A stretch of DNA of 64,000 nt from Kribbella antiqua (GCF_004345665.1 NZ_SLWR01000003.1:186001-250000); one strand, 5' to 3'; positions 43,318-50,820 are shown, numbered from the stretch's first letter. Notes: a model not told the origin generated them from the sequence alone. Translations and numbers: made by a program.

Positions 43318-44025
43318 ATGGGTAATCGTTCGGTGGATCCGGCCGCCACGCGCGCGTCCGACCCGTCCCGCCCTGTCGCGCCCGCGCACGACTCCTACGG
43401 GCCATCTGCCCAACACCAAGGTCGCCCTGTCGATCCCGAGCCGCAGCAGCTCGAGCAGTCCACGATCACCGACTCCGGCGAAGACGCTGTGGCGCCGGTT
43501 GCTGGGCCGGTGCCGGAGTTGCCGTGGCGGGTGCCGTTGGATCCGGCGCCGTGGTGGGCGTGGGTGCTCTTCGTCATCCCGTTCGTCGCCGTACCGGCGC
43601 TGAACTCCTGGCTCTGGATGGGTGCCCGCGACATGCTCGCCGTCGCGCTGCTCGTGATCATCGGCGCCTCGGTTGTCCGCGTCGCCGGCGGCGTGGTCCT
43701 CTACCGCGTCGAGCTAACCGCGACTGCCCTCCGTGCCCGCACCAGCATGCTGATCCGCAGCCTTGCCTGGCAGGACGTCGACCGCATCGAGGTGGGCGAC
43801 GACAATGTCGTACTGGTCCGCGGCGAGGACGAGAGCGAGATCAACGGTATCCCCAAGGACCGCACCGCCGAGGTAGCCGCCGTCATGGAAGCCCTCCGGC
43901 AGCAGTCGGCCTCCCATCCCGCCCGCCGCCACCGCCCCCGCCCCGGCATCGGCACCCTCCTCGTCTTCACCTACCTAGTCCTCTCGATCGGCGCCTTCCT
44001 CGTGCGCTGGCACATCGTGGTCTAG
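43318..44025 (+). CDS. PH-domain membrane protein
   Basis: A 235-residue protein with a disordered N-terminus (1-70, Pro/Ser/Glu rich), two helices (about 78-120), a bacterial PH-like domain (LYRVELTATALRARTSMLIRSLAWQDVDRIEV, 125-190) and a C-terminal helix (210-230). Proteins of this layout are common in actinobacteria and of unknown role. It overlaps the convergent oxidase gene by four bases. Confidence 0.85.
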   Translation: MGNRSVDPAATRASDPSRPVAPAHDSYGPSAQHQGRPVDPEPQQLEQSTITDSGEDAVAPVAGPVPELPWRVPLDPAPWWAWVLFVIPFVAVPALNSWLWMGARDMLAVALLVIIGASVVRVAGGVVLYRVELTATALRARTSMLIRSLAWQDVDRIEVGDDNVVLVRGEDESEINGIPKDRTAEVAAVMEALRQQSASHPARRHRPRPGIGTLLVFTYLVLSIGAFLVRWHIVV

Positions 44026-44453
44026 GCGGTCCACGGCCCTTCACCCAGCACCCGGTCGACCGTGATGCGGGCGATCATGTGGTTCGCGAAGACACCGTCG
44101 CCGTACGGAAAGTCCGGTTTGCCCAGGTAGCGCAGGGATTGTTTGTCCATCAGGGCCTTGTACTCCTGCGGGATTCCTGGGCCTTCGAGTGTGGCTGTGC
44201 CGCGGATGACCAGGTACTGCGTGAGGCCGCGAGGGCTGCGGCGGTCGTCCTGGACGACCAGGGTGACGCGCGGATCGCGTTGCAGGTTTCTGGTTTTTCG
44301 GTGCTTTGGTTCGATTCCGATCAGGAGCTGGTCGCCGTCGCGTTCGGCCCAGACCATCGACGCCTGGGGTGAGCCGTCGGGATCGAGCGTGATGACGGTG
44401 ACGTCCTTGGGCTCGGTGAAGAGCCGGTGGGTGCTTTCCGGAAGAGCGTTCAT
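44022..44453 (-). CDS. PPOX-class F420/FMN-dependent protein
   Basis: A 143-residue split-barrel flavin/deazaflavin-binding protein of the pyridoxamine 5'-phosphate oxidase-like family (VTVITLDPDGSPQASMVWAERDGDQLLIGIE; KTRNLQRDPRVTLVV). Actinobacterial members often use F420. The putative -10 TACCGT is seven bases before the ATG at 44453. It is divergent from hxlR. Confidence 0.9.
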   Translation of the reverse strand: MNALPESTHRLFTEPKDVTVITLDPDGSPQASMVWAERDGDQLLIGIEPKHRKTRNLQRDPRVTLVVQDDRRSPRGLTQYLVIRGTATLEGPGIPQEYKALMDKQSLRYLGKPDFPYGDGVFANHMIARITVDRVLGEGPWTA

Positions 44454-44460
44454 GCAGCAG

Positions 44461-44496
44461 ACGGTAGGCACCGCCGTGGGAACCTCTGGGTACCCT
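44461..44496. promoter_or_regulatory. Divergent leaderless promoters of the PPOX and HxlR genes
   Basis: Minus strand: TACCGT (44466-44461), seven bases, ATG at 44453. Plus strand: TACCCT (44491-44496), seven bases, GTG at 44504. The -10 hexamers are 24 bases apart, so the -35 regions overlap. Confidence 0.45.
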
Positions 44497-44503
44497 GACC
44501 GCC

Positions 44504-44860
44504 GTGGACGGATTGGATCCGGGGAACGTGTTTCTGGCCGACTGCCCAGCGCGGCTGGCCGTCGAGGTGATCGCGGACAAGTGGGCCGTGGTGGTGTTGT
44601 GGGGACTGAACGACGGCCCGCGACGGCACTCGGAGCTGATCACCTTGATCGGCGGCATCTCGAAGAAGGTGCTCACCCAGACCCTGCGCCGGCTGCAGGC
44701 GAACGGGCTGGTCGACCGGCAGGACTTCGGCGGCGTCCCACCCCGCGTCGAGTACGAGCTGACCGACCTCGGCCGGACCCTGATGGGTCCGGTCCGGATG
44801 CTCACGATGTGGGCCGAGGAGAACGGCGAAGCGGTGCTCGCCGCCCAGGAGGGAGGATGA
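44504..44860 (+). CDS. HxlR family regulator
   Basis: A 118-residue winged-helix regulator with the HxlR pattern: CPARLAVEVIADKWAVVVLWGLNDGPRRHSEL, then GISKKVLTQTLRRLQANGLVDR. Its GTG start fits the leaderless promoter. It is followed after four bases by a flavin-dependent oxidoreductase gene, probably co-transcribed. Confidence 0.93.
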   Translation: MDGLDPGNVFLADCPARLAVEVIADKWAVVVLWGLNDGPRRHSELITLIGGISKKVLTQTLRRLQANGLVDRQDFGGVPPRVEYELTDLGRTLMGPVRMLTMWAEENGEAVLAAQEGG

Positions 44861-44864
44861 CGTC

Positions 44865-45767
44865 ATGGACTTTTCTTTGTGGCCCGCCGCCTCCCGGACC
44901 TGGCAGGAAGTGCTCGAAGGAGCCGAGTACGCCGAACGCACCGGGTGGCACGGCGTCTGGATAGCCGACCATTTCATGCAGAACAGCGACGACCTGTCCG
45001 TCCCCGTCAACGAATGTCTCGCGCTGCTTGCCGGCCTGGCGGCCCGGACCGAGCGAGTGCGGATCGGTTCGATGGTGCTGGGCAACACCTACCGTCATCC
45101 CGCCGTCGTCGCGAACCAGGCGGCGACGATCGACCAGGTAAGCGACGGCCGTTTCGTCCTCGGTATCGGCGCCGGCTGGCAGGTGAACGAGCACGAGGTC
45201 TACGGCATCGAGCTGCCGCCGGTGCGTGAGCGGCTGGCGCGGTTCGAGGAGGCGTGCCAGGTCATCAAGGGGCTGCTCACCGAAGAGCGGGCGACTTTCG
45301 ACGGCACCTACTACCAGCTCGCCGGCGCCCCGCTGGAGCCGAAGCCGGCCAATCTTCCCATCCTGATCGGCGCCGCCGGCGAGAAAGTTGCCCTCGGCAT
45401 CGTTGCCAAGTACGCCGACGAGTGGAACCACTGGGGCAAGCCGGATCTCGCCGCGCACAAGGGTGAGGTTTTCGCCAAGCACTGCGAGAAGATCGGCCGC
45501 GACCCGGGAACAGTACGGCGATCCGCGCAGACGTTCCTCGAGGTCGTCGTACCGGGTGACACCGAGGCGATCGAGCGGAAGGAGCGGCTCGAGGGTCGCG
45601 GGGCGCACGTGATCATGGGGTCGGCGCAGGAGGTCCTCGACACGGTCGCGCAGTACCCGGCCGCCGGGATCGACGAGCTCCTCGTTCCCGACCACTTCCT
45701 CGGCTCCGGCAACCGGCGCTTCGATGCGCTCGAGCGTCTGCGGGAAGAAGTGCTAGCCAAGTTCTAG
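44865..45767 (+). CDS. LLM-class F420-dependent oxidoreductase
   Basis: A 300-residue luciferase-like monooxygenase-fold protein, probably F420-dependent. Motifs AERTGWHGVWIADHFMQ, NQAATIDQVSDGRFVLGIGAGWQ and LPILIGAAGEKVALGIVAKYADEWNHWG are typical. The substrate is unknown. It is in one unit with hxlR and ends 15 bases into the convergent phosphatase gene. Confidence 0.92.
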   Translation: MDFSLWPAASRTWQEVLEGAEYAERTGWHGVWIADHFMQNSDDLSVPVNECLALLAGLAARTERVRIGSMVLGNTYRHPAVVANQAATIDQVSDGRFVLGIGAGWQVNEHEVYGIELPPVRERLARFEEACQVIKGLLTEERATFDGTYYQLAGAPLEPKPANLPILIGAAGEKVALGIVAKYADEWNHWGKPDLAAHKGEVFAKHCEKIGRDPGTVRRSAQTFLEVVVPGDTEAIERKERLEGRGAHVIMGSAQEVLDTVAQYPAAGIDELLVPDHFLGSGNRRFDALERLREEVLAKF

Positions 45768-46499
45768 GGTCGCGACCACCGGCCAGTGGTCGCTCGGCAA
45801 CCGGCCGCCCGGGCGGAAATGCGAGACCGTTGCCTCAAGCACCTTCCAACTCTTGGTAACGAGGATGTGGTCGATCCGCTCGTCGTCGGTGGCACCGGTG
45901 AAGTCGTGCCAACTGCCACCGGCCTCGGCCGGTACGGCGTACCGGAGTCCGGCCTCGATCAACGCCTTCAGCGGAGGCGAATCCGGTGTCGCGTTGAGAT
46001 CGCCCATCACGATCCAGGGCAGTTCACCGGACGTCCACCGAGCCAGCAGCCGGGACGACTCGAGCTGCGCCATCAGCCCGGCGTGGTCGTAGTGCGTGTT
46101 CGCGACGCCGATCGTCGTACCGTTCACGTGCCGCAACCACACCAGTGTCGCGATCCGGGTCAGGTCGGCGTCCCAGCCGACGGAGCCCGGCCTGTCCGGA
46201 TCGTCGGACAGCCAGCGGGTCTCGTGCTTCTCCATCCGCCAGTCGCCCGGCCGGACCAGGACGACGGAGTGCTCACCCGCACTCATCCCGTCGTCCCGGC
46301 CCACGCCGGCGATCTCGTGCCGCGGAAAGCGCCATCGCAGGTACTCGAGCTGGTCGGGCAACACTTCCTGCAGCCCGACCACATCAGCGTCCAGCTCTTC
46401 GATCGCCGCCACCGTCGCGTTCCGCCGTACCGGCCAGGCGTTGTCGCCGTCCGGCGCGGAGGAGTTGCGGATGTTGAACGTGGCGGCGCGAATCTTCAT
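45753..46499 (-). CDS. Endonuclease/exonuclease/phosphatase family protein
   Basis: A 248-residue protein of the EEP (DNase I-like) fold. Catalytic-type residues lie in ATFNIRNS (Asn), GLQEVLPDQ (Glu), NTHYDHAG (His), VMGDLNATPDSP (Asp, Asn) and PSDHWPVVATLEL (Asp, His). The substrate could be a nucleic acid, phospholipid or phosphosugar. Its ATG overlaps the stop of trpS (ATGA), so it is in the attenuated trpS operon. Confidence 0.9.
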   Translation of the reverse strand: MKIRAATFNIRNSSAPDGDNAWPVRRNATVAAIEELDADVVGLQEVLPDQLEYLRWRFPRHEIAGVGRDDGMSAGEHSVVLVRPGDWRMEKHETRWLSDDPDRPGSVGWDADLTRIATLVWLRHVNGTTIGVANTHYDHAGLMAQLESSRLLARWTSGELPWIVMGDLNATPDSPPLKALIEAGLRYAVPAEAGGSWHDFTGATDDERIDHILVTKSWKVLEATVSHFRPGGRLPSDHWPVVATLELG

Positions 46500-47464
46500 G
46501 GTGCCGATCCTGCCAAACCCATTGCGCGCACCGCCGCGTCGAGGGTCGGCTGGCTTGCTTCGATCGCCCGGTCGCGGCCCTGCGCCAGCAGTTGGTCGAT
46601 TGCGCCGGGGTCGGTCGCGAGCCGCGCGTACTCCTTCTGCAGTGGTTCGATCACCGCCAGCACCGCGTCCGCGACGTCCTGCTTGAGTTCGCCGTACGAC
46701 GAATACGACTTCGCCAGCTCGACCGGGTCGCCATCGGTGCACGCGGCCAGGATCTCCAGCAGGTTGGTGACACCGGGCTTTGCCGCCTCGTCGTGCCGGA
46801 CCTCGTTCCCGGAGTCCGTCACCGCGCGCATGATCTGCCGCCGGATCACGTCCGGCGGATCGAGCAGCCGGATCGTCCCGACCGCGTCGTCGGCGTCGGA
46901 CTTGCTCATCTTCGCGGTCGGGTTGGCCAGGTCCTTGATCCGCATCGCGAGCGCGGCTTTGGCGAGTTCCGGTACGACGAACGTGTCGCCGTACTCACGG
47001 TTGAACCGGATCGCGATGTCGCGGGCCAGCTCGACGTGCTGGTCCTGGTCACCGCCGACGGGCACCCGCTCGGCGCCGTACAGCAGGATGTCCGCGGCCA
47101 TCAGGCACGGGTAGGTGAACAGCGAGGCGCGGGTCATCGGTCTGCCCCGGCCCTTCTCCTTGTACTGGATCATCCGGGACAGCTCCCCGACGTACGACGT
47201 GCACTCCAGCAGGTAGGCGAGTTGTGCATGCGCCGGTACGTCGGACTGGACGAACACGGTGCCTGGCGGAATGCCGGCCGCGAGCATCAGCGTCGCGAAT
47301 TCCCGGGTGAGGGCGGCGAGCCGGCGTGGGTCGTGTTTGGTCGTCATCGCGTGCAGATTCGCGACGAAGTAGTACCCGTCCGGGTCGGTGAACCGGCGCA
47401 AGGCGCCCAGGTGGTTGCCCAGCGTCAGCCGGCCGGACGGGGTAAGTCCAGAAAGCGAGGTCAT
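46496..47464 (-). CDS. trpS: Tryptophanyl-tRNA synthetase
   Basis: A 322-residue class I synthetase that charges tRNA-Trp. The HIGH-like motif is TPSGRLTLGNHLGAL (8-22), and the KMSKS loop is AKMSKSDADDA (near 195). The region of the indole-binding pocket reads FVANLHAMTTKH, where Bacillus TrpRS has CIVDQHAITVW. It is preceded by a tryptophan-codon attenuator, as known for the auxiliary, indolmycin-resistant TrpRS1 of Streptomyces coelicolor, so this may be such an auxiliary enzyme; resistance cannot be judged from sequence alone. ATG 47464 lies after the terminator; the longer open frame to 47536 runs through it and is rejected. Confidence 0.95.
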   Translation of the reverse strand: MTSLSGLTPSGRLTLGNHLGALRRFTDPDGYYFVANLHAMTTKHDPRRLAALTREFATLMLAAGIPPGTVFVQSDVPAHAQLAYLLECTSYVGELSRMIQYKEKGRGRPMTRASLFTYPCLMAADILLYGAERVPVGGDQDQHVELARDIAIRFNREYGDTFVVPELAKAALAMRIKDLANPTAKMSKSDADDAVGTIRLLDPPDVIRRQIMRAVTDSGNEVRHDEAAKPGVTNLLEILAACTDGDPVELAKSYSSYGELKQDVADAVLAVIEPLQKEYARLATDPGAIDQLLAQGRDRAIEASQPTLDAAVRAMGLAGSAP

Positions 47465-47506
47465 GGTTGTGCCCTTTCGGTGTGTGAAAGCCCCACCGAG
47501 GGCATC

Positions 47507-47533
47507 AAAAAGGCCGCCTCGGCGAGGCGGCCT
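47507..47533 (-). terminator. Intrinsic terminator of the trpS attenuator
   Basis: On the minus strand AGGCCGCCTC / GAGGCGGCCT pair over 10 bp with loop GCC, followed at once by TTTTT (the last T shared with the stem). It lies 43-69 bases before the trpS ATG. Confidence 0.9.
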
Positions 47534-47544
47534 CATGGATGCGC

Positions 47545-47597
47545 GTGAACGCGGAGCCGCCCTAGACGGCCCACCACAGCTGCAGATTCGCGTTCAC
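47545..47597 (-). promoter_or_regulatory. Alternative pairing segments of the trpS attenuator
   Basis: GTGAACGCG (47597-47589), overlapping the start of the leader peptide, pairs perfectly with CGCGTTCAC (47553-47545) downstream. A second segment GGCGGC (47561-47556) can pair with GCCGCC of the terminator left arm and act as antiterminator. A ribosome stalled at the Trp codons would cover the first segment. Confidence 0.65.
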
Positions 47598-47615
47598 ATT
47601 CCCAGGGTACTCCAT
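47562..47615 (-). CDS. Leader peptide of trpS with tandem Trp codons
   Basis: A 17-codon frame MEYPGNVNANLQLWWAV followed by TAG, with TGG TGG at codons 14-15 (47576-47571). A GTG at 47597 would give the shorter MNANLQLWWAV. Weak GGAG sites lie 12-13 bases before either start. Position, length and paired Trp codons ahead of the hairpins are those of a ribosome-mediated attenuator: when charged tRNA-Trp is scarce the ribosome stalls and the terminator does not form. Confidence 0.8.
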   Translation of the reverse strand: MEYPGNVNANLQLWWAV

Positions 47616-47726
47616 GGAGCGGCTGTAACTCTCCGGAAGTTTCTGTAACGCCAAGTGGTCATCGGGCGATGAAACGTCTGCAGATGCGGTTGGCGCGGCC
47701 TGGAGGGGTGCCCGCGCCCACCGCTC

Positions 47727-47732
47727 TAAATT
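47727..47732 (+). promoter_or_regulatory. Putative -10 of the GNAT gene, leaderless
   Basis: TAAATT, six bases, ATG; the same hexamer and spacing as at the ABC exporter promoter. Confidence 0.4.
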
Positions 47733-47738
47733 GAAGTC

Positions 47739-48182
47739 ATGTGGCGGCTACAGGTGGGGGTCGACGAGGGCCTGGAGGATGAGCTCACCGACCGGCTCGT
47801 CGAGTTCAACAAGGAACAGTCGGCCGTCGTGCGGGAGCGGTTCAGGCCGGAGAACCTGAAATCCGAGCCGGTGCACGTGTTCGCAACCGATGACACCGGC
47901 GCGCTGATCGGCGGCTGCGCGGGCCGGGTCGAACGCGTCTGGCACTGGCTCACCGTCGACACGATGTGGGTGGATCCGAGCTGCCGTGGGCGCGGCATCG
48001 GGTCGGCGTTGCTGGCCGCGATCGAAGCGGAGGGTCGTCGCCGCGGCTGCCGCTGGTCCGACCTGAACACCTTCGACTTCCAGGCGTTGGAGTTCTACCT
48101 CGAGGCCGGCTACATCGAGTACGGCGTCAAGCACGACTACCCGCCCGGTCACTCGAACCATCTGCTCCGCAAAGATCTCTGA
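47739..48182 (+). CDS. GNAT family N-acetyltransferase
   Basis: A 147-residue acetyltransferase with the acetyl-CoA-binding motif WVDPSCRGRGIGSALLAAIEAEGRRRGC (motif A R/QxxGxG/A as RGRGIG) and the later LNTFDFQALEFYLEAGYIEYG. The acceptor is unknown. It overlaps the convergent TetR gene by 56 bases, an unusually long 3' overlap. Confidence 0.92.
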   Translation: MWRLQVGVDEGLEDELTDRLVEFNKEQSAVVRERFRPENLKSEPVHVFATDDTGALIGGCAGRVERVWHWLTVDTMWVDPSCRGRGIGSALLAAIEAEGRRRGCRWSDLNTFDFQALEFYLEAGYIEYGVKHDYPPGHSNHLLRKDL

Positions 48183-48699
48183 TCAAAGGTTCCACCAGCT
48201 CGGTGAGCTCGTCCGGTGATGCATCCAGCCCGTCCAGGCGCACGAGATGACGCCCGATGACCAGCCCGAGTGTCAACGCACCGATCACCCCAGCGCGCCG
48301 TACGGCGTCCTCGCCCGTCAACTGGTCGGCGACCTGCCGCTGCTGAGCCGTCATCGCCGCGCGTACCTCCGCAGCCGCTTCGGGATGGCTGAACATCGCC
48401 CGCAACGCGGCCAGCGCCGCCGTCGGCTCATCCGCCAGCTTCGCCGACAGCGCCGACGTCAGTTGTCCGGCGATCTCGCCCGGCGACCCCTCGATCGGGC
48501 CGTCGCTCGGGATCGCGGCCGCCTGGGCGAAGAGCTTCTCCTTGGAGCCGAAGTACCGCATCACCAGGCCCGCATCGCTGTCCGCCGCCGCGGCGATCGC
48601 GCGGATCGTCGTCCGCTCGTACCCCTGCTCGCCGAACAGCTGCCGCGCCGCCGCCACGATCCGCTGCTCCGTCCGCTGCCGCTGCTCCGCACGAGTCAT
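48127..48699 (-). CDS. TetR family regulator
   Basis: A 190-residue regulator. The HTH is EQRIVAAARQLFGEQGYERTTIRAIAAAADSDAGLVMRYFGSKEKLF. The C-terminal domain resembles TetR_C regulators that act on efflux genes. Leaderless start: TAGACT on the minus strand seven bases before the ATG, and this hexamer lies inside one of two matched operator sites, so it is probably autorepressed. It is divergent from the small membrane protein gene. Confidence 0.93.
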   Translation of the reverse strand: MTRAEQRQRTEQRIVAAARQLFGEQGYERTTIRAIAAAADSDAGLVMRYFGSKEKLFAQAAAIPSDGPIEGSPGEIAGQLTSALSAKLADEPTAALAALRAMFSHPEAAAEVRAAMTAQQRQVADQLTGEDAVRRAGVIGALTLGLVIGRHLVRLDGLDASPDELTELVEPLIRDLCGADGSSDRAGSRA

Positions 48700-48707
48700 G
48701 CCGTTCA

Positions 48708-48767
48708 GTCTACGTCCGTTGACTCAATGCCGGTCGCCGGGCTACATTTCAGTCAACACACGTAGAC
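48708..48767. promoter_or_regulatory. Two matched TetR operators in a divergent promoter
   Basis: GTCTACGTCCGTTGAC (48708-48723) and GTCAACACACGTAGAC (48752-48767) both fit GTCnACnnnnGTnGAC read on one strand or the other. The surrounding 20 bases match as inverted copies at 18 of 20 positions. Each contains a TAGACT -10-like hexamer pointing away from the other. Confidence 0.75.
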
Positions 48768-48783
48768 TGAAATGGAGCGAGCC

Positions 48784-49092
48784 ATGACCCAGACGATCGT
48801 GCTGACCTTCCTCGCCGGGCTGATGGGCGCCAACGGCATCCCGCATTTCATCCGGGGCATCACCGCCCGCGAGTACCCGAACCTGACCGGAAACTCTGCG
48901 ACCGCCAACGCGATCGGCGGCTGGGCCGCCTTCGTCATCGCCGGTCTGCTGACCGCGGCAGCCCACGTCGGCGAGCATTCGAGGGCTGCCCTGATCGCGG
49001 CAGCGGCCGGCGTGCTGGTCATGGCTGTCTTTCACGCCCAGCGTGGCGCTTACCGTCTGAATGCCAGGTTCGGAAAGCCAATGCCGCGCTAA
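48784..49092 (+). CDS. Small membrane protein controlled by the TetR regulator
   Basis: A 102-residue protein with three hydrophobic helices (TIVLTFLAGLMGANGIPHF; AIGGWAAFVIAGLLTAAAHV; AALIAAAAGVLVMAVFHA). It is divergent from the TetR gene with a twin operator between them, so it is its likely target. Function unknown. The ATG at 48784 is preferred because GGAG precedes it by six bases; another ATG lies at 48772. Confidence 0.8.
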   Translation: MTQTIVLTFLAGLMGANGIPHFIRGITAREYPNLTGNSATANAIGGWAAFVIAGLLTAAAHVGEHSRAALIAAAAGVLVMAVFHAQRGAYRLNARFGKPMPR

Positions 49093-49111
49093 CACGGCTA
49101 GGGTCGGGTGC

Positions 49112-49195
49112 ATGAACGAGCGGAGCGAGTTCATCGTCAAGCACAGTGCGGCGAAGCGCTCAGCCGCGCCCGGAGCGAAGCGAGGACGCGGATGA
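49112..49195 (+). CDS. Short leaderless upstream ORF coupled to acuC
   Basis: A 27-codon frame beginning MNERSEFIVKHSAAKR, very rich in Arg, Lys, Ala and Ser. TAGGGT stands seven bases before its ATG, and its TGA overlaps the ATG of acuC (ATGA). It is built of GAGCGGAGCGAG / GGAGCGAAGCGAGG repeats. It may serve only to bring ribosomes to acuC; whether the peptide has a function is unknown. Confidence 0.5.
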   Translation: MNERSEFIVKHSAAKRSAAPGAKRGRG

Positions 49196-50367
49196 GCGGT
49201 GAGGCGATGCTGGTCTTCGACGACAGTCTGACGGCGTACGACTTCGGTCATGGGCATCCGATGAGTCCGGTGCGGGTGGATCTGACGGTGCGGCTTGCCC
49301 GGGCGCTCGGCGTACTCGACGAACTGAAGGTTGTGCCGTCCTCGATCGCCGTTGATGCGGTGATCGGGACCGTGCACACCGACGAATACATCGCCGCGGT
49401 CAAGCGGGCCGGAGACGATCCCGACGTACCGGATCCGCTGCATGGGCTCGGAACTGAGGACACCTACTGTTTCGCGCGGATGCATGAGGCGTCCGCGCGG
49501 GTGGTCGGCGCCTCGGTCGAGGCGGCCCGCGCGGTGTGGGAGGGCGACGTACTGCACGCCGCGAACATCGCCGGCGGCCTGCACCACGCGATGCCGGACC
49601 GGGCCAGCGGCTTCTGTGTCTACAACGATCCCGCCATCGCGATCCAGTGGCTGCTCGATCACGGCGCCGAGAAGGTCGCGTACGTCGATGTCGACGTGCA
49701 CCACGGTGACGGCGTACAGGCGGTGTTCTACAACGACCCTCGAGTGCTGACCGTCAGCCTGCACGAGTCGCCGACCACACTGTTCCCCGGCACCGGGAGC
49801 GCGGGGGAGACCGGTGGGCCGGATGCCGAAGGTACGGCGGTCAACATCCCGCTGCCGCCGGGGACGGGCGACGCCGGCTGGTTGCGGGCGTTCCACGCGA
49901 TCGTGCCGGACGTGGTGAAAGCGTTCGGCCCGTCGGTGCTGGTCACGCAGCACGGGTGTGACTCGCACGTCGAGGATCCCCTGGCCCACTTGACGAAATC
50001 CGTCGACGGGCAGCGCGCGGCGTACCTGGCGCTGCACGATCTCGCGCACGAGGTCGCGGGCGGGAAATGGATTGCGACCGGTGGCGGCGGCTACGCGATC
50101 ATCGACGTCGTACCGCGGGCCTGGAGCCACCTGCTCGCGATCGTCGCCGGCAATCCGATCGACCCACAGACGCTGGTGCCGGAGTCGTGGCGTGAGGACG
50201 TCAAGATCCGGTTCGCGCGGGTTGCGCCGATGCGGATGACGGACGGCCGGGACGCCGCGTACACGGACTGGTCGACCGGCTACAACCCCGACACCTGGCT
50301 CGACCGCTCCATCAAAGCCACCCGCGACATCAGCTTCCCGCTGCTCGGTCTCGACCCGTCGTATTAA
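49192..50367 (+). CDS. acuC: Acetoin utilisation protein AcuC, histone deacetylase fold
   Basis: A 391-residue zinc-dependent deacetylase that removes acetyl groups from proteins such as acetyl-CoA synthetase. Typical motifs: FGHGHPMSPVR near the N-terminus, GGLHHAMPDRASGFCVYND (catalytic His pair), YVDVDVHHGDGVQ (zinc-binding Asp and His), TQHGCDSHVEDPLAHL (zinc Asp) and the glycine-rich TGGGGYAIIDVVPRAW with Tyr. The length fits. It is translationally coupled to a short upstream frame, and its stop codon overlaps a very long hairpin. Confidence 0.95.
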   Translation: MSGEAMLVFDDSLTAYDFGHGHPMSPVRVDLTVRLARALGVLDELKVVPSSIAVDAVIGTVHTDEYIAAVKRAGDDPDVPDPLHGLGTEDTYCFARMHEASARVVGASVEAARAVWEGDVLHAANIAGGLHHAMPDRASGFCVYNDPAIAIQWLLDHGAEKVAYVDVDVHHGDGVQAVFYNDPRVLTVSLHESPTTLFPGTGSAGETGGPDAEGTAVNIPLPPGTGDAGWLRAFHAIVPDVVKAFGPSVLVTQHGCDSHVEDPLAHLTKSVDGQRAAYLALHDLAHEVAGGKWIATGGGGYAIIDVVPRAWSHLLAIVAGNPIDPQTLVPESWREDVKIRFARVAPMRMTDGRDAAYTDWSTGYNPDTWLDRSIKATRDISFPLLGLDPSY

Positions 50368-50473
50368 GCGTCCCGCGCCGGATGTCCTCTGGCGCCTGCG
50401 ACGCCCATGCAAGCACCCCGATGCACGCACCTGGACGCCGCAGTCACTCAGAGGCCATCCGGCGCGGGACGCT
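50367..50473. repeat. 107-base hairpin-forming palindrome after acuC
   Basis: Arms AGCGTCCCGCGCCGGATG (50367-50384) and CATCCGGCGCGGGACGCT (50456-50473) are perfect complements over 18 bp. After one mismatch CCTCTG (50386-50391) pairs with CAGAGG (50449-50454), and CTGCG (50396-50400) can pair with CGCAG inside. It could end acuC transcription, or be a REP/MITE-like element or structured RNA. Confidence 0.7.
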
Positions 50474-50593
50474 AGTCACACAAGACACCCTCTTTCCCAT
50501 TCGTACCAACAGCCACTACGCTCTTTGTATGCACGGGCGGAGGTGCCGGAGGGGAAGCCGGCGCACGATCCGTGCTGGAAGTGCGGTGCGCAA

Positions 50594-50809
50594 ATGGCAT
50601 CAAAGAAGTCCGGTGGTGAGCAGCCGCTCGCCGAGGTGAAGTTCCTGACCGTGGCGGAGGTCGCCACGGCCATGCGCGTGTCCAAGATGACTGTGTACCG
50701 CTTGGTGCACTCCGGTGAGCTGCCCGCCGTCCGGGTGGGACGTTCGTTCCGGGTCTCCGAGGACGCCGTGCATGACTACCTCAAGGGCGCCTTCTTTCAA
50801 GCCGGATAA
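50594..50809 (+). CDS. Small excisionase-like HTH protein (BdtA-like)
   Basis: A 71-residue DNA-binding protein. KFLTVAEVATAMRVSKMTVYRLVHSGELPAVRVGRSFRVSEDAVHDYL is the MerR/excisionase winged helix, almost unchanged across actinobacteria. It corresponds to Rv0500A in M. tuberculosis and to a small Streptomyces regulator (SCO3328). It is a resident regulator of the conserved block, not a phage excisionase. Start ATG 50594 fits the family length; the frame is open to a TTG at 50525. Confidence 0.9.
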   Translation: MASKKSGGEQPLAEVKFLTVAEVATAMRVSKMTVYRLVHSGELPAVRVGRSFRVSEDAVHDYLKGAFFQAG

Positions 50810-50820
50810 CCACAACCGCG

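Noticed and set aside
46496-47536. Longer trpS starting at 47536
   Set aside because: It would translate through the attenuator terminator and adds residues not found in TrpRS proteins.
50525-50593. N-terminal extension of the small HTH protein with a CxxC motif
   Set aside because: Orthologues are about 70 residues and start near the MASKK position.
50594-50809. Excisionase as a sign of a prophage or integrative element
   Set aside because: The protein is the conserved chromosomal HTH of this block; no integrase, att site or phage gene is near.
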